A stretch of DNA of 64,000 nt from positions 124,001 through 188,000 of the forward strand of contig NZ_FUWX01000005.1 of NCBI RefSeq assembly GCF_900167275.1, in the 5' to 3' direction. The position numbers and the translations under genes were made by a program. The notes under the pieces were generated by a model that worked only from the letters and a program-made list of their open reading frames with translations, did not search any database and was not told where the DNA came from. Positions within the stretch are counted from its first letter, which is position 1. Each line of letters starts with the position of its first letter. Below, one piece after another: positions 9,098 to 16,432 of the stretch. This DNA is from Cetobacterium ceti (GTDB lineage Bacteria; Fusobacteriota; Fusobacteriia; Fusobacteriales; Fusobacteriaceae).

Positions 9098-9561
9098 TAC
9101 TCATCTTCTCCGAAATTAAAATCCACTTGTCTTAAAGATTCATAAAGAATAATTGCTGCAGAATTTGATAAATTAAGTGATCTTCCCATTTTTATCATAG
9201 GTATTGTTATGCAATTTTCTTTATTTTCATTTAAAATAGTCTCTGGAATTCCTCTTGATTCTGGTCCAAATACTATAAAATCATTTTCCTTATAAGTTAC
9301 ATCTGAATATCTTTGTTTAGTTTTTGTTGTAGCAAAATAAAAACTTGATTCTGGATAAGCAGCTCTTAACTCTTCATAACTATCCCAAACTTTTAAATCA
9401 ACTAAATGCCAATAGTCTAATCCCGATCTTTTTATTTGTTTTTCATCTAAAGAAAACCCTAAAGGTTTTATTAAATGTAAAGTTGTGTTTGTTAAAACAC
9501 ATGATCTTCCTATATTTCCAGTATTATATGGTATTTCTGGTTCCATTAAAACAATATTCAT
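9097..9561 (-). CDS. trmL: tRNA (cytidine/uridine-34 2'-O)-methyltransferase TrmL
   Basis: SPOUT-class methyltransferase that 2'-O-methylates the wobble base of leucine tRNAs. The 154 residues carry the family motifs MEPEIPYNTGNIGRSC at the N-terminus, LIKPLGF, FGPESRGIP, and IPMIKMGRSLNLSNSAAI forming the C-terminal knot that binds SAM. Length is exactly that of the family. AAGGAGG precedes the ATG. First gene of the trmL-folA pair, with its own promoter upstream. Confidence 0.94.
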   Translation of the reverse strand: MNIVLMEPEIPYNTGNIGRSCVLTNTTLHLIKPLGFSLDEKQIKRSGLDYWHLVDLKVWDSYEELRAAYPESSFYFATTKTKQRYSDVTYKENDFIVFGPESRGIPETILNENKENCITIPMIKMGRSLNLSNSAAIILYESLRQVDFNFGEDE

Positions 9562-9591
9562 AATTACCTCCTTGTTATTTTAACACAAAAA

Positions 9592-9621
9592 ATTTTATCA
9601 TATATTTTTAGCTTTTTACAA
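9592..9621 (-). promoter_or_regulatory. Promoter for trmL-folA
   Basis: On the minus strand TTGTAA (complement of 9616-9621), an 18-base spacer and TAAAAT (complement of 9592-9597), the latter preceded by an extended TGa. It lies about 30 bases upstream of the trmL start. Confidence 0.55.
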
Positions 9622-9700
9622 GGAATATAATTATTTTCTCTTTTATTTTTTACTTAAAAGTGGTATTTTATTATAGAGAATTGTAAATCGGAGGTATGCT

Positions 9701-10330
9701 ATGGAGATGAGAGTATTTCCCCTAGGTCCATATATGGTGAATTGTTATCTTGTATGGAATTATTCTAATAGGGCTGCAACATTATTTGATTGTGGTGGTG
9801 AGAATTTAGATTCAATTATTGAATTTTTAGATAATCATAGTTTAACTTTAGAAAATGTTATTTTAACCCATGGTCATGGTGATCATATTGGCGGTATTAA
9901 TAAAATTATAAACCTATATCCTGAAGTAAAAGTTTATATTGGTGAAGAGGATATTAAATTCTTAAAGGATCCTTCTTTAAGTCTTTCTCAATATATACAA
10001 AATTGTGAGTTTATATACTCAGGACATTGTTATCCCCTTAAGGGCGGAGATTCTATTTTTGGATTTGAAGTAATTGACACTCCAGGACACACTATAGGTT
10101 CAAAATGTTTCTACAATAAGGAAATGAAAATCATTATTTCAGGAGATACTTTATTTAGAAGAAGTTATGGTAGATATGATCTACCTACAGGTAGTTTTGA
10201 CGATCTTCAAAAAAGTTTAAGAAAATTATGTAATACCTTTCCTCCAGAAACAGTTGTTTACAGTGCCCATAGTGCACCTACTACCATAGGTGATGAAAAA
10301 AGTTTCCTAAAGGGTCAAGGTATCATTTAA
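9701..10330 (+). CDS. Metallo-beta-lactamase-fold hydrolase (glyoxalase II-like)
   Basis: 209 residues with the metal-binding motif H57-x-H59-x-D61-H62 (THGHGDHIGG), a later DTPGHTIGS histidine and SGDTLFRRSYGR with its bridging Asp. It ends with an SAHSAPT segment providing the last histidine. The layout is that of the short glyoxalase II/YcbL branch, cytoplasmic binuclear zinc or iron hydrolases acting on thioesters such as lactoylglutathione-type adducts. The actual substrate is unknown. CGGAGGT lies close before the ATG. The thioredoxin-reductase-like gene follows after 19 bases, suggesting a shared redox or detoxification role (inference). Confidence 0.85.
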   Translation: MEMRVFPLGPYMVNCYLVWNYSNRAATLFDCGGENLDSIIEFLDNHSLTLENVILTHGHGDHIGGINKIINLYPEVKVYIGEEDIKFLKDPSLSLSQYIQNCEFIYSGHCYPLKGGDSIFGFEVIDTPGHTIGSKCFYNKEMKIIISGDTLFRRSYGRYDLPTGSFDDLQKSLRKLCNTFPPETVVYSAHSAPTTIGDEKSFLKGQGII

Positions 10331-10349
10331 TTTAGGAGGATAATTTAAA

Positions 10350-11288
10350 ATGAACAATATTTATGATTTAGTTATTATAGGAGCTGGTCCTGCGGGATTA
10401 GCAGCAGCTATTTATGCAGGAAGAGCAAATCTTAAGGTTTTAGTTCTTGAAAAAGAAAACACAGGAAGCTTAATTATGGCTCATAAAATAGATAACTATC
10501 CAGGTTTTCCTCATGGTTTAACAGGAAAAGATTTATATCAAGAAATGAAAAATCAAGCAATTAACTTTAAAGTTGAATTTAAAACAGCTACATTCTTAGG
10601 ATTAGATGTATTTTCAAATCCTAAAGTTGTAAAAACAGATGTGGAAAATTTACATGCCCACGGTGTTATTGTTGCTACAGGTTGGTCTAAAAATTCTAAC
10701 AGTAAAATTCCAGGAGAACATGAATTTTTAGGTAAAGGTGTTTCATACTGTGCTACATGTGATGGTGCTTTTACTAGAGGAATGACTGTTTCTTTATTTG
10801 GTAAAGGAGAGGAAGTTGCTGAGGAAGCTTTATTTTTAACAAGATATTCAAAACAAATTCAAATTTTTGTTACAGATAAAAACTTACAATGTAATCACGA
10901 CATTTTAGAAACTCTAACTTCTAATGAAAATGTTAAAATATTTACAAATGCAACTTTAAAAGAAATTCAAGGTTCTGAATATGTTGAAAAAGTTTTAGTA
11001 GATATAGATGGAGAAACTAAAGAATTTAAATCTGACTACGCTTTTCTTTACTTAGGAACTAAAAGTCCTAGTGAACTTTATGGAGAATTTGCTAAATTAG
11101 ATAATCAAGGGTATATTATTACAAATGAACTTATGAAAACAAATATCGATGGTGTTTTTGCTGCTGGAGATATTCGTTCAAAAACAATAAGACAGGTTAC
11201 TACTGCTACTTCAGATGGAACAATCGCTGGAATGGAAGCTATTAAATATGTTTTATTAAAGAAAAAAAGAGAAAGTAATAACCAATAA
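10350..11288 (+). CDS. Thioredoxin-reductase-family flavoenzyme lacking NADPH-binding motifs
   Basis: 312 residues with the fold of bacterial thioredoxin reductase: FAD motif IIGAGPAGLAAAIYAGRA, redox pair C134-A-T-C137 (CATCDGAF) and the second FAD motif AAGDIRSKTIRQVTTATSDG. The NADPH domain departs from the family. The usual GGGDSA is GKGEEV (151-156), and the usual HRRDxFR, which grips the 2'-phosphate, is VTDKNLQ (174-180). So NADPH is probably not the electron donor. Ferredoxin-dependent flavin thioredoxin reductases described from clostridia lack the same motifs, and this host has ferredoxin-reducing PFOR; that reading is inference. AGGAGG precedes the ATG. Downstream in the hydrolase operon, ending at a strong hairpin. 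Confidence 0.85.
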   Translation: MNNIYDLVIIGAGPAGLAAAIYAGRANLKVLVLEKENTGSLIMAHKIDNYPGFPHGLTGKDLYQEMKNQAINFKVEFKTATFLGLDVFSNPKVVKTDVENLHAHGVIVATGWSKNSNSKIPGEHEFLGKGVSYCATCDGAFTRGMTVSLFGKGEEVAEEALFLTRYSKQIQIFVTDKNLQCNHDILETLTSNENVKIFTNATLKEIQGSEYVEKVLVDIDGETKEFKSDYAFLYLGTKSPSELYGEFAKLDNQGYIITNELMKTNIDGVFAAGDIRSKTIRQVTTATSDGTIAGMEAIKYVLLKKKRESNNQ

Positions 11289-11293
11289 TTAAA

Positions 11294-11325
11294 GAAACCT
11301 CCTAGAAAAATTTCTAGGAGGTTTC
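11294..11325. terminator. Bidirectional intrinsic terminator
   Basis: A perfect 15-base stem: positions 11294-11308 pair with 11311-11325 around the core CCTCCTAG/CTAGGAGG. It lies between the convergent thioredoxin-reductase-like and sigma-factor genes, with T-rich sequence on both exits. Confidence 0.85.
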
Positions 11326-11328
11326 CTT

Positions 11329-12117
11329 TTAAATATAATTATAATTTGCTTTTAATTTATCAATTGCTTTAATTTGTATCTGTCTAATTCTTTCTCTAGT
11401 TAAATTTAAATATACTCCAATCTCTTCTAGAGTTAAAATATTTCTATTGAAAAGTCCATATCTATGTATTATTACTTCCCTCTCATTTGGAGTTAAACAG
11501 TTCAATGTTTTTATTAAAAAATCTTTTTCCTCTTCATTTATAATATTTTCTTCTACCTCATCTCCATTTGAAATTATATTGTGATAATCTCCATTTTCAC
11601 CACATAATTCATCTAAAGAATTTAAATTTTGCTCTATTAAATCTAAGTATTTTCTAACATCTCTTTTTTTTATTTCTGTTCCCTTAGAAATTTCTTCTAT
11701 TGTTGGCTCACGATTTTCTTTTCCCTTAAAACGAGCTGTAAACTTATTTATTTTTGAAATATTATCATAAATATATGTAGGAAATCTAATTATTCCACGA
11801 TTGCAAGAGATATATCTCAAAATACTTTGCTTAATCCAAAACATCGCATAGGTTGAAAATTTTCTCTCTAAATATGGGTTAAATTTTGTAACAGCTCTTA
11901 TAAGTCCTATATTACCCTCTTGTATTAAATCTAGTAAAGGAATTCCTAAGTTTGAATATTTTTTTGCAACACTAACAACTAGTCTTAAATTTGATGTTAC
12001 CAATTTTTCTCTTGAATCTTTGTCACCATCTATAGCTTTTAAGGAGTATAGATGTTCTTCCTCCTTTGTTAGTAGAGGATAATGACTGATCTCCTTTAAA
12101 TAATCCGAGATATTCAT
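11329..12117 (-). CDS. Short sigma-70 family RNA polymerase sigma factor (group 2/3 type)
   Basis: 262 residues holding sigma regions 1.2 to 4.2 without region 1.1. Region 2 is classical: [33 protein letters not shown] and [19 protein letters not shown]. Region 3 follows ([18 protein letters not shown]). Region 4.2 is [21 protein letters not shown]. Region 2.4 ([15 protein letters not shown]) differs from the IRIPVHM of primary factors. At about half the length of RpoD, it is probably an alternative factor; its regulon is unknown. AGGAGG lies ten bases before the ATG. It is a single-gene transcript, divergent from ruvC. No anti-sigma factor is adjacent. Confidence 0.88.
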   Translation of the reverse strand: MNISDYLKEISHYPLLTKEEEHLYSLKAIDGDKDSREKLVTSNLRLVVSVAKKYSNLGIPLLDLIQEGNIGLIRAVTKFNPYLERKFSTYAMFWIKQSILRYISCNRGIIRFPTYIYDNISKINKFTARFKGKENREPTIEEISKGTEIKKRDVRKYLDLIEQNLNSLDELCGENGDYHNIISNGDEVEENIINEEEKDFLIKTLNCLTPNEREVIIHRYGLFNRNILTLEEIGVYLNLTRERIRQIQIKAIDKLKANYNYI

Positions 12118-12243
12118 CTGACCTATGCCTCCTCTAAAAAAATATCAAAATTGTCTATTCTAATATACTCAGAAAAAGATACCCTTCCTTTTTATGGATT
12201 TTTTCTATTTTTTATGTTAAAATTTTCGATAGAGGTGATTTTT

Positions 12244-12822
12244 TTGAGAATTTTAGGTATTGATCCAGGTACTGCAATTGTTGGTTATTCTATTTTAGAT
12301 TTTAAAGAAAATAAAATGACTTTAGTCCATTATGGATGTATTTATACAGATAAAAACTTACTTATGGAAGATAGACTTTGTATAATTTTTGATGAATTAG
12401 AAGAGATTATAAAAAAATATTCTCCTGAGCATATGGCTGTGGAAGAATTATTTTTCTTTAAAAATAATAAAACTGTAATTTCTGTTGGACAAGCTAGAGG
12501 TGTCATTTTACTTGCTGGAAGAAAAAATAAACTTAAAATTGAAAGCTATACCCCTCTTCAAGTTAAAATGGGAATAACTGGTTATGGTAAAGCTGAAAAA
12601 AAACAAATTCAATTAATGGTAAAAAAAATTCTGAATATGAAAGAAATTCCTAAACCTGATGATGCTGCCGATGCAATTGCTGTGGCAATAACTCATATTA
12701 ATAGTTTAACAAACTCTTTATATTCAGAACCTACTGTTGTAAATCAAAAGTTAGAAAAAACTCTTTCTACTAAAACAAAACTTTCAGCAAAAGAGTTTCG
12801 AGAACTAATGCTAGGCAAATAG
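12244..12822 (+). CDS. ruvC: Holliday junction resolvase RuvC
   Basis: RuvC cuts Holliday junctions symmetrically, working with RuvAB. The 192-residue protein begins MRILGIDPGTAIVGYS, with catalytic Asp7, Glu67 (MAVEELFFFKN) and the Asp cluster KPDDAADAIAVA (139-143). The open frame extends 31 codons further upstream, but that part shows no similarity to RuvC. The TTG at 12244 has AGAGGTGAT immediately upstream and gives the family's N-terminus, so TTG is chosen. No ruvA or ruvB is nearby. Its stop lies inside a terminator hairpin. Confidence 0.93.
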   Translation: MRILGIDPGTAIVGYSILDFKENKMTLVHYGCIYTDKNLLMEDRLCIIFDELEEIIKKYSPEHMAVEELFFFKNNKTVISVGQARGVILLAGRKNKLKIESYTPLQVKMGITGYGKAEKKQIQLMVKKILNMKEIPKPDDAADAIAVAITHINSLTNSLYSEPTVVNQKLEKTLSTKTKLSAKEFRELMLGK

Positions 12823-12835
12823 CCTAGTTTTTTTT
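12811..12835 (+). terminator. ruvC intrinsic terminator
   Basis: CTAGGC (12811-12816) pairs with GCCTAG (12822-12827) around a 5-base loop, followed by a run of eight T. The stem contains the final codons and stop of ruvC. The U tract runs into the end of the converging cvfB gene. Confidence 0.85.
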
Positions 12836-13682
12836 ATTTTACTAATATATAAAATCCTTTTTCATCCTTTGTTACTTTCTCAGCTTTTAATAAAGAACCC
12901 ATAGCTCTTTTAAAGGCTTTTTTACTAATTCCAAAGTAATCTCTTATAGATTCAGGAGAGCTACTATCTGTAAATCTAAACTGTCCTTTTAAAAGCTTCA
13001 TTTTTTCTAAGATTAACTGACTATCTTCTCCCATTTGCATATATGCTAGAGCTTTTTCAGCTAAATCTAATTTTCCATCTTCTCTTACTCTTATAACTCT
13101 AGTTTCAACAACATCTCCTATATTATAAGTTTTATAACACTCACTTTTAGGAATTAATCCAAAATATCTATCATCAACAGCTACGAAAACTCCTATTTCA
13201 TCATTTATTCTATATACTGTTCCTGTTACCATATCATTTTTTTTGTAATCGTTATTTGGTAATAAATAGCTATATATTTTCATAGTAGCAGATAAACGCT
13301 CTTTACTATCCTCATATACTCCTACTAAAACCTCTTGTCCAATTTCAATATCTCCCTCAATTTGAGAGTTAGGTAAGAATAAATCCTTATTTAATCCCCA
13401 ATTTAAAAAGGCACCTAAATCTTCATTAATATCATTTACCTTTAATTTAGCAACAGTTCCAACTAAAGCTTCTGTTTTTCTAAAAGTTGCTATTAATCTA
13501 TCTTCAGAATCTCTATATATTAATACATCAACTTCATCTCCAGCTTCTAGCTCTCTTCCTTCTAATTCATTATTTGGTAATAAAATATTATCCTTTTCAT
13601 CTTCAGTTTTTGCATCTAAATATGCTCCAACAGCTGCAAAACTAGCTATTGTCATTTTTTGTCTTTTTCCTACTTTTATCAT
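12834..13682 (-). CDS. cvfB: S1-type RNA-binding protein CvfB (YitL family)
   Basis: 282 residues. Three S1-like OB folds are followed by a C-terminal winged helix (RFTDSSSPESIRDYFGISKKAFKRAMGSLLK), the CvfB arrangement known from Staphylococcus and Streptococcus. Conserved pieces are GAYLDAKTEDEKDNILLPNNE, GDEVDVLIYRDSEDRLIATFR, and the second copy GAFLNWGLNKDLFLP with DSKERLSATMKI. The protein binds RNA and affects virulence-factor expression in firmicutes; its role here is not known. Last gene of the dinG-to-cvfB run. An ATG is used with a GGAG-type site. Confidence 0.87.
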   Translation of the reverse strand: MIKVGKRQKMTIASFAAVGAYLDAKTEDEKDNILLPNNELEGRELEAGDEVDVLIYRDSEDRLIATFRKTEALVGTVAKLKVNDINEDLGAFLNWGLNKDLFLPNSQIEGDIEIGQEVLVGVYEDSKERLSATMKIYSYLLPNNDYKKNDMVTGTVYRINDEIGVFVAVDDRYFGLIPKSECYKTYNIGDVVETRVIRVREDGKLDLAEKALAYMQMGEDSQLILEKMKLLKGQFRFTDSSSPESIRDYFGISKKAFKRAMGSLLKAEKVTKDEKGFYILVK

Positions 13683-13695
13683 TAAAATTTCTCCT

Positions 13696-15213
13696 TTAAT
13701 TACTTTTTTTAAATATCATTCCATCAAAAATATCTTTCCCCTTATATGGACTAGATAATTTATCTTTTAATATTTCCCACAAATTTTTCATCTGTGATAA
13801 ATTCATATTTTCTATTTGTTTTATGGCAATATCTTTATATAAAAGATCTTCACCTATTTTTTTTAAACCCTTTAAAATCTCTTTTTTTATTCCTAAATAA
13901 TTATTTTCATCTAAATCTATAAGACTATAATAATCATTTAAAAATTCTCTACTTAAACAATACTCAAATTGAGTTAGTTTTCTTAATAGTGTTCCTATAT
14001 ACTCTAAAGATAATTTTTTCGTCAACTCTCCATAATTATTACTATCAGTAGCTACAAAAGGTATAAACACATCTTGAAAGTGATAGCTTTGAACTGATTT
14101 TGTAAAAAACATTAAATTTTGTAAAAAATTCTTCTTTCTAATATCCCTTTTAGAAAAATCTAAATCTACTTGATAAACCGCTCCTACATGGGGAAATAAA
14201 AAATTAGTTAAATCCTTTGAATGACAAAAATTTATAACTTTTTCCTCATATATTTTATTATTTTCCATTTTTTTTATGAATTTAATTCCTTCAAATACAT
14301 CTTCCTTTATCTGACTAACTTGAAAAAATTTATCCATTATTTTATTTTTAGAAATTAATTCTTGCTTTCTAAGTGGAGGTACTTTAGACAAATACTCTTC
14401 AATGGGTGTTTCTTTCATAAACTCTTTTATAACTTCGATTTTATCATCTAAATTAAAATTCTTATAAGTTAATAAATTAACCTCTTTATTTTGACTTTGT
14501 TTTTTCAACTCTTTTAAAATAAAATCTAAATAATTTTCTCTAAAACTTTTAAAAATTATTTTTTCTTCAGAAGTTAGACCACACTCTTCTAAAATTTGTT
14601 CATAATTTATAAAATCTCCTAAAGAGATTATTCCATTTCTACTTATTCCCACACAATTCCAAGTATATATTTTAGGTATATAATTGTACTCCTTAGAACT
14701 TATTAAGGCGACAAATTGACATATCCCTCCTCCTAGAGAATGTCCTGTCAAACTTATATTCTCTAAAGGTATATTATACTCTATATGTAGCTTTTTGTAT
14801 AGGTCTACACCTTCCCAAAATTGTTTTGGCCTTTTTCCTACTCCTATGGACAAATCTGTTTCAATAAAATCCTTATAGGCATCTTCTACAGGATATTTTT
14901 CACTTCCTCTATAGGCTATAATATATCTATCCTCATTTTTAAAAACTACTCCATAAAATCCTGAAGAGTTTGTTCTAACTGAAGCTCTATGATTTTCTAT
15001 ATAAAATATTTTCCATTCTCCAATTATATCTTTAAAAAAATCTAAAAATATTTTTTTATTTTCATCTTCATACAGATAAAATTTACCCTCTTTTATTCTT
15101 TTATAACCCTCTTCACTTAAATAAACTTCCTCTAAGGTTTTCCCATAATCCTCTTCTATAAAATTACAATATGAAAAAATACTTAGTAATAAATTTTCTT
15201 TAAATAGTTTCAA
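13696..15213 (-). CDS. Class 3 lipase-like alpha/beta hydrolase
   Basis: 505 residues. The N-terminal half contains IIAYRGSEKYPVEDAYKDF and the nucleophile elbow TGHSLGGGICQFVALI (Ser near residue 159), typical of lipase class 3 and Mbeg1-like hydrolases. The C-terminal 280 residues, rich in Lys, Glu and aromatic residues, are not recognised. No signal peptide is seen, so it is probably cytoplasmic. The start is a TTG with AGGTGAT just upstream, overlapping the end region of the dgkA/PAP2 gene ten bases away. Being next to a lipid phosphatase/kinase gene suggests a role in membrane lipid turnover (inference). Confidence 0.75.
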   Translation of the reverse strand: MKLFKENLLLSIFSYCNFIEEDYGKTLEEVYLSEEGYKRIKEGKFYLYEDENKKIFLDFFKDIIGEWKIFYIENHRASVRTNSSGFYGVVFKNEDRYIIAYRGSEKYPVEDAYKDFIETDLSIGVGKRPKQFWEGVDLYKKLHIEYNIPLENISLTGHSLGGGICQFVALISSKEYNYIPKIYTWNCVGISRNGIISLGDFINYEQILEECGLTSEEKIIFKSFRENYLDFILKELKKQSQNKEVNLLTYKNFNLDDKIEVIKEFMKETPIEEYLSKVPPLRKQELISKNKIMDKFFQVSQIKEDVFEGIKFIKKMENNKIYEEKVINFCHSKDLTNFLFPHVGAVYQVDLDFSKRDIRKKNFLQNLMFFTKSVQSYHFQDVFIPFVATDSNNYGELTKKLSLEYIGTLLRKLTQFEYCLSREFLNDYYSLIDLDENNYLGIKKEILKGLKKIGEDLLYKDIAIKQIENMNLSQMKNLWEILKDKLSSPYKGKDIFDGMIFKKSN

Positions 15214-15223
15214 AAAATATCAC

Positions 15224-15934
15224 CTACATTCCAATCATTGCTAAAAATACATAGGTCACAGCCATTCCTAAAAAGGCACCTAAAATTGTTTCAAGAGTTG
15301 TATGTATTCTTCCTTCCACTCTTGATTGTAAAACCAATAATAATAATAAAAAAGATAAAAAGAATATTTTAGGATTATTTGTTAGATAAAATATTCCTAC
15401 AAAAAGAGCTCCAGCTAAGGCACTATGTCCACTAGGAATTCCTCCCTTTAAAGGTGTTCCCTTTTTAAAATAAGCTTTTATTCCAATAACTAATATTGTT
15501 ACTAATGCTAATATAAGAACCATTGTATGTTGATATGAATTTTTTAAAACTACAAATCCCTGTCTCATATCTTCAGTGAATTTCTTTCCAAAAATTATAT
15601 ATCCAACCACAACTGCATTTATAGCTGTTATAAAAACAGCTCCCGCAGCTACATCCTTTGCTCTTTTAGCCAAGGGATTATAAGATTTGCAAGTCATATC
15701 TATAGCTGATTCCACAGCAGTATTTAAAAGTTCTGCCATTAAAACCAATGCTATAGATATACTCATTGCCATCATCTCATATTTATTTATATCTAAAAAT
15801 ATACTTAAAAATATCACTATTGTTCCACAAAATAGATGAAATTTCATATGTCTCTCAGATCTTATTCCCTCTATTATTCCTTCAATAGCCACATTAAAAC
15901 TATCCACAATATTATATCTCTTTTTATCCCTCAT
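15224..15934 (-). CDS. Diacylglycerol/undecaprenol kinase fused to a PAP2 phosphatase domain
   Basis: 236 residues in two membrane domains. Residues 1-115 match the DgkA family: SFNVAIEGIIEGIRSERHMKFH, then ELLNTAVESAIDM and PLAKRAKDVAAGAV, which phosphorylates undecaprenol or diacylglycerol. Residues 130-236 are a PAP2 phosphatase: GGIPSGHSALAGA holds motif 2, and SRVEGRIHTTLE holds motif 3 (SR-x5-H-x3-D/E). Motif 1 is reduced to lysine-rich KKGTPLKGG. Kinase and phosphatase in one chain could interconvert a lipid and its phosphate, such as undecaprenol and undecaprenyl phosphate (inference). It follows ybeY and pgpH in the order seen for dgkA in Firmicutes. Confidence 0.88.
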   Translation of the reverse strand: MRDKKRYNIVDSFNVAIEGIIEGIRSERHMKFHLFCGTIVIFLSIFLDINKYEMMAMSISIALVLMAELLNTAVESAIDMTCKSYNPLAKRAKDVAAGAVFITAINAVVVGYIIFGKKFTEDMRQGFVVLKNSYQHTMVLILALVTILVIGIKAYFKKGTPLKGGIPSGHSALAGALFVGIFYLTNNPKIFFLSFLLLLLVLQSRVEGRIHTTLETILGAFLGMAVTYVFLAMIGM

Positions 15935-15950
15935 TGATCCCCATCACTTT

Positions 15951-16424
15951 CTAGTCTCTAGTGTAACCAAATCTAGTTAATATTTCTTCTTCCTTTGCTC
16001 TCATTTCAATTTTATCTGCTTCTTCTATATGATCAAATCCTAAAAGATGTAAAATTCCATGAGTTAAAACATAATAAAACTCTCTTTCAAAAGAGTGATT
16101 ATAATCCTTTGCTTGATCTTCAACTCTTTCTAAGGAAATTACTATATCTCCTAAAGTATCGTATGGTCCAATATCAAAATCTCCTGTTTCATGATAAGCA
16201 AATGAAATTACATCTGTAGGTTGATCTTTTCCTCTATAATCTCTATTTATATTTTGGATATCTTCATTTCCTACCATAGCAACTGAAAGATAAACTGGTT
16301 TATTATCCTCTTCTACATACATTTCCTCTTCTAAAACTTTCTTCACATAAGCTTCTATTTCATTTTCTGTAAGACGCTCCTCATATCCCTCTATTTCAAT
16401 TGATAAGTCTAATACTATTTCCAT
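15951..16424 (-). CDS. ybeY: Endoribonuclease YbeY
   Basis: 157 residues. The zinc motif H-x3-H-x5-H reads LTHGILHLLGFDHIEE near residues 113-128, preceded by the conserved NRDYRGKDQPTDVISFAY and LGDIVIS. YbeY matures rRNA 3' ends and takes part in ribosome quality control. AGGAGGAAAA precedes the ATG. It sits eight bases after pgpH and 16 bases before the dgkA fusion gene, in the same orientation and almost certainly the same transcript. Confidence 0.95.
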   Translation of the reverse strand: MEIVLDLSIEIEGYEERLTENEIEAYVKKVLEEEMYVEEDNKPVYLSVAMVGNEDIQNINRDYRGKDQPTDVISFAYHETGDFDIGPYDTLGDIVISLERVEDQAKDYNHSFEREFYYVLTHGILHLLGFDHIEEADKIEMRAKEEEILTRFGYTRD

Positions 16425-16432
16425 TTTTCCTC

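Noticed and set aside
12151-12243. A 31-codon N-terminal extension of RuvC
   Set aside because: No similarity to the family, and a good ribosome binding site lies just before the TTG at 12244.
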